Origin: Streptomyces antibioticus
GTDB lineage: Bacteria > Actinomycetota > Actinomycetes > Streptomycetales > Streptomycetaceae
Assembly (NCBI RefSeq): GCF_001514065.1
Contig: NZ_KQ948426.1
Span: forward strand, 310,001-374,000
Reading direction: 5' to 3'
Length of the DNA stretch: 64,000 nucleotides
Shown: positions 24,496 to 33,112 of the stretch, one piece after another
Layout: every line of letters begins with the position of its first letter
Numbering within the stretch: position 1 is the stretch's first letter
The notes under the pieces: model-generated
What the model saw: the letters and a program-made list of their open reading frames with translations, nothing else
Told to the model about the DNA's origin: nothing
The model's database searches: none
Position numbers and translations under genes: made by a program

Positions 24496-26517
24496 GTGAA
24501 CTCCCGTCACGGACAAGAGATGCGGTTCGGCGTACTCGGCCCCGTAGAGGTGCTGAGGGACGGCGCCGCCCTGGAACTGGGCCCCCGGCAGCGGCGGTTG
24601 CTGCTGGTGCGGCTGCTGATCGAGGACGGCCGGCCGGTCTCGCAGGACACGCTCCTCAACGACCTGTGGCCGACCGACCGCCCCACCGGCGCCGCCTCCT
24701 CCGTGCGGGCCCACGTCAGCAGGCTGCGCGCGGTTCTCGACCCGGTACGGCAAGGGCGGTCGGCGATGCTGGTCAGCGGCCCGTCCGGATACGCGCTGAA
24801 GGTGCCCCGCGAGGCCAGGGACACCGCGCTCTTCGAGGAGGCGGTCGGCAGGGCCCGGGACGCCCTTCGGGCCCGTCAACTCCCCGCCGCCCGGCAGGAG
24901 AGCGAGGCCGCGCTGGCGCTGTGGCGCGGCGAGGCGCTCGCGGAGGCCGGTGAGCACGCCTTCGCGATCAGGGAACGCGCCCGGCTGGACAGCGCGTTCG
25001 ACGACGCGAAGGAGCTGCGGGCCACGATCCTGGTCCAGCAGGGCGAGACGGAGCTGGCGATCGACGTCGCCGAGGGCCTCGTACTGAAGGCGCCGCTGCG
25101 GGAGACGTCGTGGGCGCTGCTGATGCGGGCGCTGTACGCGGCCGGGCGGCCGGTCGAGGCGCTCAAGCAGTACGAGCGGTTCCGGGACATGCTGGCCACG
25201 GAACTCGGCCTGGACCCCAGCCCCCAGCTGAGGGACCTGCACACGGCGGTGCTGCGGCACGACGTCGCCGTACTCGGTACGGCGGTGACGGGGGCGGCGC
25301 TGCCGCCCGCGCCCGCGGTCCCGGTCCGGTCCCCGCGACCCGACCCGTTCGTGGGCCGGGCCACGGAGACGGCGCGGCTGGACGCGCTGCTGGCGGCCGG
25401 GGCCGCGGGGCGACCGCAGTGGGCCGTGGTCGACGGGGAGCAGGGGGCGGGCAAGACGCGGCTGCTGGACGAGGTGGCCGCGCGGGCCGCGGCGGCCGGG
25501 TTCACGGTCGCCCGTACCCGGGCCGGTCAGGCGCTCAGCGGCAACCGCGGCATCGCGCAGACCTGTCCGACCGTGCAACTCCTCGACGCGTTGCGGATGG
25601 ACGGCAAGGACTCCGCCGAGGACGAGGTCGCGCAGAAGGACCCGCTCGCCACCGTCGTCCACGAGCTGACGCAGGGGCCCACCCTGGTCGTCGTCGACGA
25701 CCTCGACCGGGCGCCGCAGGGCTTCCACCGGCTGCTGCGGCGGCTCTCGCAGGTGCTGCGGGAGGCCCCGGTCATGTTCGTGTGCGCCCTGCGCAACCCC
25801 GACGCCCCCGTCTCCAGCATCCTGCTCGCGGACCTGGCCCTGCTCGGCGCGACCTGGCTCTCCCTGGCGCCGCTCACCGTCGACGATGTGGCCGAACTGC
25901 TGGCCCAACAGGGCGAGTTCACCTCGCCCGCGGAGGTCGTGGCGCTGCACCGGCGCTCCGAGGGGCATCCGTTCACCCTCGCCGACCTGCTCGCCCTGCC
26001 GCCCGGCCGGCGCACCGGGCCCGACGCCCGGCTTCCGGCCGCCGTCCGCAACATCCTGCACGCGCGGCTGCTCGCACTGCCGGACGCGGCCCGGACGCTG
26101 CTCGCCTACGCCGCCGCCGACGGCGAGTGGCTGGACGTCGGCCTGCTCGCCGACGTCCAGGGGCTGGCGCCGGACGAGCTGCTGCCGCTGATCGACGCCG
26201 CCGTCACCGCCCGCCTTCTGGTGTGGGACGCGGAGCCCGGCACGGCCGACTCGACCGGCACCGGTCGCTACCGGCTGCCCGAACTCCCGCGCGACGTCGT
26301 CCTCAGCACCCAGACCGCGTCCGCCCGGCAGCTCCGGCATGCCGCCCTCGCCCGCGAACTGGCGCGGCGGCCCGGTGACGAGGCCGCCGCCTCCGTCGCC
26401 GCGGAGCGGCTGACCCGGCATCTGCGCGCGGCGGGCCCCCTGGCTCCGGACATGTCACCGGACGTGACACCGCCCGGCGTTACTCCCCACTCTCCTCATC
26501 CCAGGAGTCCGCGATGA
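24496..26517 (+). CDS. SARP-family transcriptional activator with NTPase domain
   Basis: A 673-residue AfsR-like protein. Residues 8-100 form an OmpR-type winged helix (MRFGVLGPVEVLRDGAALELG, DTLLNDLWP). The bacterial transcriptional activation domain covers about 105-250 (ETSWALLMRALYAAGRPVEALKQYERFRDML). An AAA/NB-ARC-type domain follows with Walker A EQGAGKTRLL and Walker B VVVDDLDRAP. The GTG at 24496 follows AGGAGGG. The last codons overlap an endolysin-like amidase gene (ATGA). SARPs activate secondary-metabolite operons through direct repeats; here the only coupled gene is the amidase. Confidence 0.9.
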   Translation: MNSRHGQEMRFGVLGPVEVLRDGAALELGPRQRRLLLVRLLIEDGRPVSQDTLLNDLWPTDRPTGAASSVRAHVSRLRAVLDPVRQGRSAMLVSGPSGYALKVPREARDTALFEEAVGRARDALRARQLPAARQESEAALALWRGEALAEAGEHAFAIRERARLDSAFDDAKELRATILVQQGETELAIDVAEGLVLKAPLRETSWALLMRALYAAGRPVEALKQYERFRDMLATELGLDPSPQLRDLHTAVLRHDVAVLGTAVTGAALPPAPAVPVRSPRPDPFVGRATETARLDALLAAGAAGRPQWAVVDGEQGAGKTRLLDEVAARAAAAGFTVARTRAGQALSGNRGIAQTCPTVQLLDALRMDGKDSAEDEVAQKDPLATVVHELTQGPTLVVVDDLDRAPQGFHRLLRRLSQVLREAPVMFVCALRNPDAPVSSILLADLALLGATWLSLAPLTVDDVAELLAQQGEFTSPAEVVALHRRSEGHPFTLADLLALPPGRRTGPDARLPAAVRNILHARLLALPDAARTLLAYAAADGEWLDVGLLADVQGLAPDELLPLIDAAVTARLLVWDAEPGTADSTGTGRYRLPELPRDVVLSTQTASARQLRHAALARELARRPGDEAAASVAAERLTRHLRAAGPLAPDMSPDVTPPGVTPHSPHPRSPR

Positions 26518-27440
26518 GCACCAAGACAGGACCCCAGCGCTATCCCGGCGCCAGCCGCGCCAACTGGTACCAGGACGACTTCGGCGGCGACCCCATGGAG
26601 GTCAACGTCGTCGTCCTGCACACCACCGAGGGCCGGACCCTGCCCGGCTACGACGGCGGCGCCACCGCCCCCAACCTGACGGCGGTCCCGGACCTCGCCG
26701 CCAAGAAGCTGAAGTGGTACCAGCACTTCGACATAGAGACCTCGTCCCGGGCCCTGGTGAACCTGCGGGGCGGCGTCGAGACGAACACCATGAACGTGTG
26801 CCAGGTCGAACTCGTCGGCACCTGTGACCCCAAGAGCCAGAAGAAGTGGTCGGACGCGGGCCAGGCCCACATCTTCTGGCCGGAGGCCCCCGAGTGGGCG
26901 CTGGAGGGTGTGGCCCGGTTCCTGGCGTGGACGCACGAGCAGCACGGCGTACCGCTGTCGGGGCCGAAGGAGTGGCCGGCGTACCCGGAGTCGTACGGCA
27001 GTGGCGGCCAGCGGTTCACGGGCGCCGAGTGGACGGCCTTCAAGGGCATCTGCGGGCACATGCACGTGGCCGAGAACGTCCACGGCGATCCCGGTGCGAT
27101 CGACTTCGCCCGGCTGCTGAAGCTCGCCAAGGCCGACCTGGACGTGGACGACGACCCGCCGCCCGGGACCGGGACCAAGCCCACCCCGGCGAAGCCCAAG
27201 ATCCCCGCCTTCCCGGGCCGCAAGTACTTCACGGCCGGTGCCTCCAACGCCCATGTCCTCGCCCTCGGCAAGCAGTTGGTGAAGCGCGGTTTCGGCGACC
27301 ACTACAAGGTCGGGCCCAGCAGGACGTGGGGCGAGGCGGACCGGCTCAACGTCCGGGACTTCCAGAAGTCCCGCAAGGAACTGCGCGGCGACGCGGACGG
27401 CACGCCGGGCCCGCTGACCTGGCGGCTGCTGTTCTCGTAG
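26514..27440 (+). CDS. Endolysin-like N-acetylmuramoyl-L-alanine amidase
   Basis: A 308-residue protein. Residues 1-205 resemble an amidase_2/PGRP fold: first zinc His in VVLHTTEGRTLPGYDGG, and the C-terminal motif GHMHVAENVHGDPGAIDF with zinc His/Asp. A Pro/Lys-rich linker (about 212-232) leads to a C-terminal wall-binding domain (FPGRKYFTAGASNAHVLALG, then DADGTPGPLTWRLL) that I recognise from actinophage endolysins. There is no signal peptide, as in phage endolysins. Its ATG overlaps the SARP stop by 4 nt. It may be a domesticated lysin released by holin-like or lytic export (inference). Confidence 0.85.
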   Translation: MSTKTGPQRYPGASRANWYQDDFGGDPMEVNVVVLHTTEGRTLPGYDGGATAPNLTAVPDLAAKKLKWYQHFDIETSSRALVNLRGGVETNTMNVCQVELVGTCDPKSQKKWSDAGQAHIFWPEAPEWALEGVARFLAWTHEQHGVPLSGPKEWPAYPESYGSGGQRFTGAEWTAFKGICGHMHVAENVHGDPGAIDFARLLKLAKADLDVDDDPPPGTGTKPTPAKPKIPAFPGRKYFTAGASNAHVLALGKQLVKRGFGDHYKVGPSRTWGEADRLNVRDFQKSRKELRGDADGTPGPLTWRLLFS

Positions 27441-27465
27441 CTCTCCGACGGCTGTCGGTTCCGTG

Positions 27466-27490
27466 AGCCCGCGGTGAATCATCGCGGGCT
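27466..27490. terminator. Hairpin after the amidase gene
   Basis: Arms AGCCCGCG (27466-27473) and CGCGGGCT (27483-27490) with a 9-nt loop lie 26 bp after the stop. There is no T-run, which is usual for Streptomyces terminators. Confidence 0.55.
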
Positions 27491-27661
27491 TCGCGTGAAG
27501 GATCGCGGCACGGGCGACGGACGCCAACTCCCGGCGATCGCGAGCCCGTTACGATCAAGCCCGCTGCATGACGACGCGCGCAGGGCGGTCACGCCCGAGG
27601 TACTCCCCCAACCTCCTGTGCAGCGAGTGATCCCCACATGCACCGAGAAAGGCCCCCCATC

Positions 27662-28204
27662 ATGCGCAAGTTGAAGCGCGCCACGTCCGCCGCGGTTGTC
27701 GTCGCCGCGGTCGCGGGCACCACGGCGATCACGGCCGCGACCCCGGCCACCGCCGCCGACTACAAGTGCACCACCAGCACGAAGTCCGTCGACGACCCGT
27801 CGTACTCGGGTCCGTGGGCCGACAACTGGGACTTCACCGTCAAGGTGTGCGCGAAGCGCTCCGGCTCCACCGTCTACAGCTACGCCAGGATCAGCTGGGA
27901 CGGCCCGGCGTACGGCCAGGTCGACGACGACACGATCTTCGACTCGGCCTACTTCAAGGTCCAGATCAAGAAGTCGCAGTCCGGCACGGACCCGGTGAAG
28001 AAGTCGACGAACTTCCACGGCATCGAGGCCAAGCTGGAGGACAGCACCTCCAACGGCAACTACAACAACTCGTACACCACGGGCACGATCAGCTACAAGA
28101 TCGGCTCCGGCAAGGGGCTGGGCGACGGCGAGCTGCACCTCGACTGGGACAGCGACGGCGGCGGCGACCAGAAGCACCTGTTCAGCGCCTCACCGACGGT
28201 CTGA
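27662..28204 (+). CDS. Secreted protein of unknown function
   Basis: A 180-residue exported protein with a Sec signal peptide (MRKLKRATSAAVVVAAVAGTTAITAATPATAA) and a mature domain rich in Tyr, Ser and Asp, with one likely disulfide (KCTTSTK and KVCAKRSG). I do not recognise the family. ATG 27662 is chosen over ATG 27638 because GAGAAAGG lies between them at a usable distance. The 3' end overlaps the converging inositol-phosphatase-like gene by 23 bp. Confidence 0.7.
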   Translation: MRKLKRATSAAVVVAAVAGTTAITAATPATAADYKCTTSTKSVDDPSYSGPWADNWDFTVKVCAKRSGSTVYSYARISWDGPAYGQVDDDTIFDSAYFKVQIKKSQSGTDPVKKSTNFHGIEAKLEDSTSNGNYNNSYTTGTISYKIGSGKGLGDGELHLDWDSDGGGDQKHLFSASPTV

Positions 28205-28994
28205 CGCCTCTGGCGGGGAGGCGCCGACGCCACACCTCCAGCGCCTCCTCCGCCACTCCCGGTGCGGCGAGCAGCAATGGCTCGCCGTACGCCGGGAGTT
28301 CGGGCACGGCCACCGCGCCCGCCTCCCTCGCGATCAGCAATGCCGGCAGTCCGTCCACGTGGTGGAAGGAGCCGATTCCCGCCGCCGTCGCGCGGCCCGC
28401 CGCGACCTGGGCCAGGGACAGCGCCGTCGAACCCATCACGCGGGCCGTGCAGTGGCGGTCGGCGAGGGCGGACAGCAGGGTGTCCAGGCCGGGCCAGTGG
28501 GCGTGGGCCGCCCACTCGGTGAGGAAGACATGGCCGGTGAGGGTGGTGTGGGGCGCCGTGTGGACCGGGGTGCCGTTCAAACAGGCGCCCCGCCCCTTCA
28601 CCGCCGTGAACGTCTCACGGCGCCACGGGTCCGCGACCACCCCGAGCAGTGGGGTGCCGTCGGGGGCGGCGAGGCCCAGGGAGAAGGAGCACCAGCCGAT
28701 GCCGTGGGCGTAGTTGGTGGTGCCGTCGACCGGGTCGACGACCCAGTGCGGGGCGTCGGGGGCGCCCTCCGTGACGCCGTACTCCTCGCCGACGATCCCG
28801 TGGCCGGGGAAGGCCGCCGCGAGCGTCTCGCGGACGTGGCGCTCCACGGCCTCGTCGGTGTCGGTGACGATGTCGGCGGGGCCGTCCTTCTCCCGGACCG
28901 CCTCCGGGCGCGGGCGGCGGATCAACTCCGCCGCCTCATCAGCCAGTTGGCTCGCGACCGCCAGGGCGCGGTCCAGGTCCACGCGGGTCGTCAT
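28182..28994 (-). CDS. Inositol-monophosphatase-family phosphatase
   Basis: A 270-residue member of the metal-dependent IMPase superfamily. Motif A is VVDPVDGTTNYAHGIGW and the upstream Glu pair is GIVGEEYG. The second Asp motif, usually WDxAAG, reads VDGLPA here: the Asp is kept but its surroundings are altered, which may shift substrate. It starts 1 nt after the stop of the butyrolactone-receptor-like TetR gene, so they form an operon. Dephosphorylation of a phosphorylated butenolide intermediate is a possible role in that context (inference); inositol phosphate or nucleotide phosphates are alternatives. Confidence 0.85.
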   Translation of the reverse strand: MTTRVDLDRALAVASQLADEAAELIRRPRPEAVREKDGPADIVTDTDEAVERHVRETLAAAFPGHGIVGEEYGVTEGAPDAPHWVVDPVDGTTNYAHGIGWCSFSLGLAAPDGTPLLGVVADPWRRETFTAVKGRGACLNGTPVHTAPHTTLTGHVFLTEWAAHAHWPGLDTLLSALADRHCTARVMGSTALSLAQVAAGRATAAGIGSFHHVDGLPALLIAREAGAVAVPELPAYGEPLLLAAPGVAEEALEVWRRRLPARGVRPSVRR

Positions 28995-28995
28995 C

Positions 28996-29676
28996 TCACC
29001 CCGCGTTCCGCGTCGCCATCGGGACCACCGCCGACAGGATCTCCTGCACCCGGTCCGCGATGTCCGCGCGGTCGTTGAGGACCCAGGAGATGTGCTGGGC
29101 GCCGAAGAAGGCGGAGACGAGGACGCGGGCGGTGGCCTCGGGTGAGGTGCCCGCGGGGAGCTGGCCCGCCTCCTGGGCCTGGCGCAGCCAGACCGTGAGG
29201 GACTCGGTGTAGCCGAGGTAGGGCATGGGCATCTCGGCGCCGATCAGGGACCGTTCGATCTGGAGGCGGGCGCCGGCCTGGACCATCGTCTCGTCACGGA
29301 AAGCGCGCGCCGTGCGCTCCAGCAGCTCGGTCACCGCCCGCAGCGGCGACAGATCGGCCTCCTCGACCTCCTGCCCGATGACGCCGATCCGGTGGTAGAA
29401 CTCCTCGGCGCAGGCCTGCGCGAGGGCCTCCTTGTTGGCGTAGTGGAAGTAGACCGCGCCCTTGGTCACTCCGGCGAGTGCGGCCACGTCCTGCACGGTG
29501 ACCGCGGGGAATCCCTGGGTGGCGAAGGCCTCCGCCGCCGCGTCGAGGACCTGCGCGCGGGTGCGCACGGCCCGCTCCTGCTTCAGGCCCGTGTCCCGGT
29601 GACGGGGGGCGGTGGGGGCGGTGTCCCGGGCGGGCCGGGACCTGGCTGCGCTGCGTTCCACGGCCATGCTGTCCAT
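28996..29676 (-). CDS. Gamma-butyrolactone-receptor-like TetR regulator (ArpA/ScbR type)
   Basis: A 226-residue regulator. The helix-turn-helix KQERAVRTRAQVLDAAAEAFATQG...VTVQDVAALAGVTKGAVYFHYANKEALAQA is typical of the ArpA/ScbR group, and the ligand domain keeps the Trp in SLTVWLRQAQEAGQLPAG, in the position of the signal-binding Trp of these receptors. It is divergent from an AfsA-type synthase, the canonical pairing. A palindrome resembling an autoregulatory element (29693-29716) begins 17 bp upstream of the start. The ATG at 29676 is favoured by AAGGA upstream; 29667 is possible. Confidence 0.88.
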   Translation of the reverse strand: MDSMAVERSAARSRPARDTAPTAPRHRDTGLKQERAVRTRAQVLDAAAEAFATQGFPAVTVQDVAALAGVTKGAVYFHYANKEALAQACAEEFYHRIGVIGQEVEEADLSPLRAVTELLERTARAFRDETMVQAGARLQIERSLIGAEMPMPYLGYTESLTVWLRQAQEAGQLPAGTSPEATARVLVSAFFGAQHISWVLNDRADIADRVQEILSAVVPMATRNAG

Positions 29677-29692
29677 CCTCTGGCGTTCCTTG

Positions 29693-29716
29693 AAATATAC
29701 CTTCGGGAATGTATTG
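29693..29716. promoter_or_regulatory. ARE-like operator 1 (receptor/afsA-type intergenic region)
   Basis: Half-sites ATATACCTTC and GAATGTATTG flank a GG centre. The pattern matches the other three copies (AATACCTTC..GAAGGTATT type) and resembles autoregulatory elements bound by butyrolactone receptors. It lies between the receptor-like tetR and the AfsA-type gene. Confidence 0.75.
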
Positions 29717-29803
29717 TAAGTCTCGGCTCGACCGGCGGAAGTCCTGTGCCGGTCTTGTGCCGGTGTTGCTGTCTGCGTGAATCGTTCACTGGGGGTACAG
29801 ACC

Positions 29804-30925
29804 ATGCATCAGCCTGTCGTCACACCTGTCTCCACGCCCATACGCGCCACGGCCGGCTCGACCGCCGTACGAGCGGAATCCCACGGTCCGCTGCTTCTCG
29901 CGCCGGGCCCCGAGGCCCCCGCGGACTCCCCGCACCCGCAGCTCAGCTACCTCCAGCCGGTCCCGCGCCACATGGTGCACCGCGCCGCCATCGCCGAGGT
30001 CTTCCTCACCGACGCCGTCCGCACCGACGAGCACTCCTTCCTGGTCGCCGCCCAGTGGCCGCGCGACCACGCCCTCTACTCGCCGGGCAGCGACGGCACC
30101 AGCGACCCGCTGCTGTTCATGGAGACCATCCGCCAGGCCCTGGTCTACCTCGCGCACGCCTACTACGACGTGCCGCTCACCCACCGCTTCATCGGCTTCG
30201 GCTCGGAGTTCGAGATCACCGACCCGGCCGCCCTGCGCATCGGCGGCGAACCGGTCCCGGTGGTCCTGGAGGCCGAGTGGGCATGGGTCGGCAACCGTCC
30301 GCCGCACCGCTTCGGCATGCGCCTCGACGTCGTCCTCACCGTGGGGGGCCGGGCCTGCGGGCGCGGCGCGCTGCACGTCGTCGCCGTCGACGACAAGCGG
30401 TACGCCATGCTGCGCGGCCGGGGCGCCAAGCCGCGCGGCGTCGCCGTCACCGGCCCGGCCCCGCGCGCGCTGGAGCGGGTGCAAGCGGCCGCGGTGGGCC
30501 GGCTGCGCGCCAAGGACAGCGTGCTGGTGCGCGAACGCACCGACACCCCCTGGCAGTTGCTCATCGACGTCGAGCACCCGATCTTCTTCGACCACCCCAG
30601 CGACCACGTCCCGCTGATGGTCACCCTGGAGGGCTTCCGCCAGCTCGGCCACCTCCTGCTGCACCCTGGCGACATGGCCCGCGGCGCCGGGCACGGCCTG
30701 CTCGGCATGGAGGTCGACTGCCAGGCCTTCGGCGAACTCGACGCCCCCATCGACCTGGTGGTGCGCGAACGGCAGCCCGAAACCGGCTCCGGCACCACCC
30801 GGCTGACCCTGGACGCCGTGCAGAACGGCACCTCGGTCGCCACCTGCCGCACCCTGTGGGGCACCCGGGCGGCGGACGGCACCGCGCACGTGGATCACCG
30901 GGCGCCCGTTTCCTCTACGGCCTGA
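29804..30925 (+). CDS. AfsA-type butyrolactone synthase
   Basis: A 373-residue AfsA/ScbA-family protein with two hotdog-like repeats. The first contains VHRAAIAEVFLTDAVRTDEHSFLVAAQWPRDHALY and DPLLFMETIRQALVYLAHAYYDVPLTHRF. The second contains VERTDTPWQ-like RERTDTPWQLLIDVEHPIFFDHPSDHVPLMVTLEGFRQ. The family condenses a beta-ketoacyl thioester with dihydroxyacetone phosphate to start butyrolactone signals. The ATG at 29804 follows GGGGGT. It is divergent from the receptor-like TetR and converges with the second TetR gene, overlapping it by 31 bp. It is longer than AfsA (about 300) because of an N-terminal extension of about 50 residues. Confidence 0.92.
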   Translation: MHQPVVTPVSTPIRATAGSTAVRAESHGPLLLAPGPEAPADSPHPQLSYLQPVPRHMVHRAAIAEVFLTDAVRTDEHSFLVAAQWPRDHALYSPGSDGTSDPLLFMETIRQALVYLAHAYYDVPLTHRFIGFGSEFEITDPAALRIGGEPVPVVLEAEWAWVGNRPPHRFGMRLDVVLTVGGRACGRGALHVVAVDDKRYAMLRGRGAKPRGVAVTGPAPRALERVQAAAVGRLRAKDSVLVRERTDTPWQLLIDVEHPIFFDHPSDHVPLMVTLEGFRQLGHLLLHPGDMARGAGHGLLGMEVDCQAFGELDAPIDLVVRERQPETGSGTTRLTLDAVQNGTSVATCRTLWGTRAADGTAHVDHRAPVSSTA

Positions 30926-31440
30926 CGCCCGTCCACCGCGTCCCATAGCCCCCGCACCCGCTCGGCCAGTCCGCGCCGTTCCGGATCGGGGGCGGTGTAG
31001 TAGGCGCCCACCAGGATCACGACGGCGAGATCGGCCAGCGACTCCGCGGACAACGCCCTCAAGTCGGCCGGGAGCCGCGGGGGTTCGGGGGCCGACTGGG
31101 CCTCGTCCATCACCAGACGCAGCGCCGCGTTGAACCGTACGTCCGACTCCACGCGCTCCGCGAGGGCGCAGCACAGGGCGCGCAACTGCTCGTTCGCCGG
31201 GAGGTCCGCGTCCTTGTGCCGGGCGAGGAGTTCGTCGACGACCTGGTCGAGGTGGTCGGTGAGGGCCCGCGCCAAGTGCTCCTTGGAGGCGAAGTGGGCG
31301 TACAGGGCCCCCTTGGTCAGCCCCGTGCGGGCCGCCACGTGCTGGAGGTTGGCGCGCGGATAACCGTGCCGCACGAACTCGGCCGCGGCGGCGTCCAGGA
31401 CCAGTTCATGGGTGCGCAGTGAGCGCGCCTGCTTCGCCAT
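30895..31440 (-). CDS. TetR regulator, short pseudo-receptor-like
   Basis: A 181-residue TetR protein with a helix-turn-helix close to the butyrolactone-receptor group (RTHELVLDAAAAEFVRHGYPRANLQHVAARTGLTKGALYAHFASKEHLARA). The ligand domain is about 35 residues shorter than in the receptor at 28996-29676, and the region with the signal-binding Trp is missing. This suggests a pseudo-receptor that binds another ligand or none. It is divergent from the flavin monooxygenase gene with ARE-like site 2 between them. The ATG at 31440 follows AAGGGG; a GTG directly before it is an alternative. Confidence 0.85.
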   Translation of the reverse strand: MAKQARSLRTHELVLDAAAAEFVRHGYPRANLQHVAARTGLTKGALYAHFASKEHLARALTDHLDQVVDELLARHKDADLPANEQLRALCCALAERVESDVRFNAALRLVMDEAQSAPEPPRLPADLRALSAESLADLAVVILVGAYYTAPDPERRGLAERVRGLWDAVDGRQAVEETGAR

Positions 31441-31467
31441 CACGGTCCCCTTCGGCCGATTGCCTCG

Positions 31468-31491
31468 AACAATACCTTCTTGAACGCACTT
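31468..31491. promoter_or_regulatory. ARE-like operator 2 (second tetR/monooxygenase intergenic region)
   Basis: The left half-site AACAATACCTTC is as in the other copies. The right half TTGAACGCAC is degenerate. It is the weakest of the four, but its position 28 bp upstream of the tetR start and 41 bp upstream of the monooxygenase start fits autoregulation. Confidence 0.6.
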
Positions 31492-31531
31492 TTTTTACCT
31501 GATCCTGACAGAGATGACTAGGAGCAGCCCC

Positions 31532-32656
31532 ATGCCCCCCACGACCTCCGCGTTCGACACCATCGCCGGACACGCCCATGCCGCAGACGCCGACCGCCGG
31601 TTGGCGCCCGAGGTGGTCGCCGCGCTGACGGCCTCCGGCCTGGCCCGGCACTTCGTGCCCCGCCGGTGGGGCGGTACGGAAGGCACGTTCACCGCCCTGC
31701 TGCACGAGGTCGCCGGGGTCGGCGAGGCCTGTACGTCGGCCGCCTGGGTCGGCATGCTGTGGGCCGCGCACGGCCGGTTCGCCGCGCTGCTGCCCGAGGA
31801 GGGGCAGCGAAAGGTGTGGGGCGCCGACCCCGACATACGGATATCGGCGGCGCTGATGCCACCGGCCGGACGCGCCGAACCGGCGCCTGGCGGCTGGCGG
31901 TTGACCGGCACCTGGGGGTGTGTGAGCGGCGTGGACAGCGCGGAGTGGGTGCTGGTGGCCGCACCCGTGGCGGACGACGGGGAGACGCGGGTGTTCGCGG
32001 TGCCGGGCGCCGCCGTCGACGTACTCGACACCTGGGACGCCACCGGACTGCGCGGCACCGGCAGCCACGCCGCCGTCGTACGGGACGCCGTTGTCCCGCA
32101 CGAACTCAGCTTTCCCCTGGCGGAGTTGATGCGTGGGGCCACCGCCCCGGACCTCTCCCGCTGTCACACCGCACCCGCCCAGCTGGCCGGTGGGCTGATG
32201 TTCTGCGCGCCCGCGCTGGGCGCGGCCCGTCGGGCGCTGGCGGTGTGGTCGCAGTGGGCAGCCTCCAAGGCCCCCGGCAGCGGGCGTCCGCAGCACGACA
32301 GTGCGGCGGTGCGCGAGACGCTCGCCGTGGCCTCGGCCCACATCGACGCGGCCGGCCTGCTCCTGGAGCGGGCCGCGCACCGCGCCGACACCGAGCCGGT
32401 CACCCCGGCGCTCGTCACCGGCAACCAGCGGGACGCGGCCGTGGCCGCCGGCCTCCTCGCCGACGCCGTGGACCGCCTCTTCCGCACCGGCGGCGCCCAC
32501 ATCCGCGACGCCTCCGGCGAACTCACCCGCCGGTGGCGGGACGTCCACACGGTCGCCTCGCACGGTGTGCTCCGCCTGGAACCGGTCGCCGCCGCCTACG
32601 CCTCCACCGCGCTCGCCGCGGCGGACCGTGCGAGCACGGCCTCCCGCTCCGCGTAG
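31532..32656 (+). CDS. Class D flavin-dependent monooxygenase (acyl-CoA dehydrogenase fold)
   Basis: A 374-residue protein of the acyl-CoA-dehydrogenase/HpaB-HsaA fold with VVAALTASGLARHFVPRRWGGTEG near the N-terminus and a C-terminal helical bundle (DRLFRTGGAHIRDASGELTRRWRDVHTVASHG), the ending typical of two-component hydroxylases such as HsaA and ActVA-ORF5. These use reduced flavin supplied by a separate reductase, which is not present nearby. The ATG at 31532 has AGGAG seven bases upstream, better than ATG 31514. The 3' end overlaps the converging MerR gene by 61 bp. It probably oxidises the pathway intermediate. Confidence 0.85.
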   Translation: MPPTTSAFDTIAGHAHAADADRRLAPEVVAALTASGLARHFVPRRWGGTEGTFTALLHEVAGVGEACTSAAWVGMLWAAHGRFAALLPEEGQRKVWGADPDIRISAALMPPAGRAEPAPGGWRLTGTWGCVSGVDSAEWVLVAAPVADDGETRVFAVPGAAVDVLDTWDATGLRGTGSHAAVVRDAVVPHELSFPLAELMRGATAPDLSRCHTAPAQLAGGLMFCAPALGAARRALAVWSQWAASKAPGSGRPQHDSAAVRETLAVASAHIDAAGLLLERAAHRADTEPVTPALVTGNQRDAAVAAGLLADAVDRLFRTGGAHIRDASGELTRRWRDVHTVASHGVLRLEPVAAAYASTALAAADRASTASRSA

Positions 32657-33072
32657 AACCCGATCTTCCAGTCCAGATAGCGGAGCGTGGCGGCGAACGC
32701 GGCCGCCCGCGGGCGCAGCACCTCCCGGTGCGCCTCCAGCAGTTCGCGGCGGGCGGCGATGGTCGAGTCGCCCGCCCGGTACAGCTCGACGTAGTGGTTC
32801 ATGTTGGCCGGGGACATCCCGGTGCTGCGCAGGTGGTTGAGGAACTCCAGCCAGCGCAGATGGATCGGGCTGTAGGCCCGCACCCCGTACGGGTCCTCCT
32901 CGGCGCCCTCGATCAGCCCCTGCCGCTCGTACCAGCCCAGGGTGTCGGCGTCGAGGCCGCTGATGCGGACGACCTCCTCCAGGGAGTAGGTCTCGGCGTG
33001 GGTGGTGACGTAGGCGGTGGGCCGCTTGCGGTCGTAGCCCGCGTACTCGGTCGTGGTGTCGCTCACGGACAT
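32596..33072 (-). CDS. MerR-family transcriptional regulator
   Basis: A 158-residue MerR-type regulator. The winged helix is at about residues 27-95 (AETYSLEEVVRISGLDADTLGWYERQGLIE, then YGVRAYSPIHLRWLEFLNHLRSTGMSPANM), followed by a coiled-coil dimerisation helix. It has no Cys metal-binding motif, so a small organic effector is likely. The ATG at 33072 follows AAGGATCACC. It lies 40 bp downstream of the carboxylase epsilon gene and is probably the last gene of that ARE-controlled operon. Confidence 0.87.
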   Translation of the reverse strand: MSVSDTTTEYAGYDRKRPTAYVTTHAETYSLEEVVRISGLDADTLGWYERQGLIEGAEEDPYGVRAYSPIHLRWLEFLNHLRSTGMSPANMNHYVELYRAGDSTIAARRELLEAHREVLRPRAAAFAATLRYLDWKIGFYAEREAVLARSAAASAVEA

Positions 33073-33112
33073 GGTGATCCTTCGGTCGGGAGGGTCGGGA
33101 AGGTCGGCGGCT

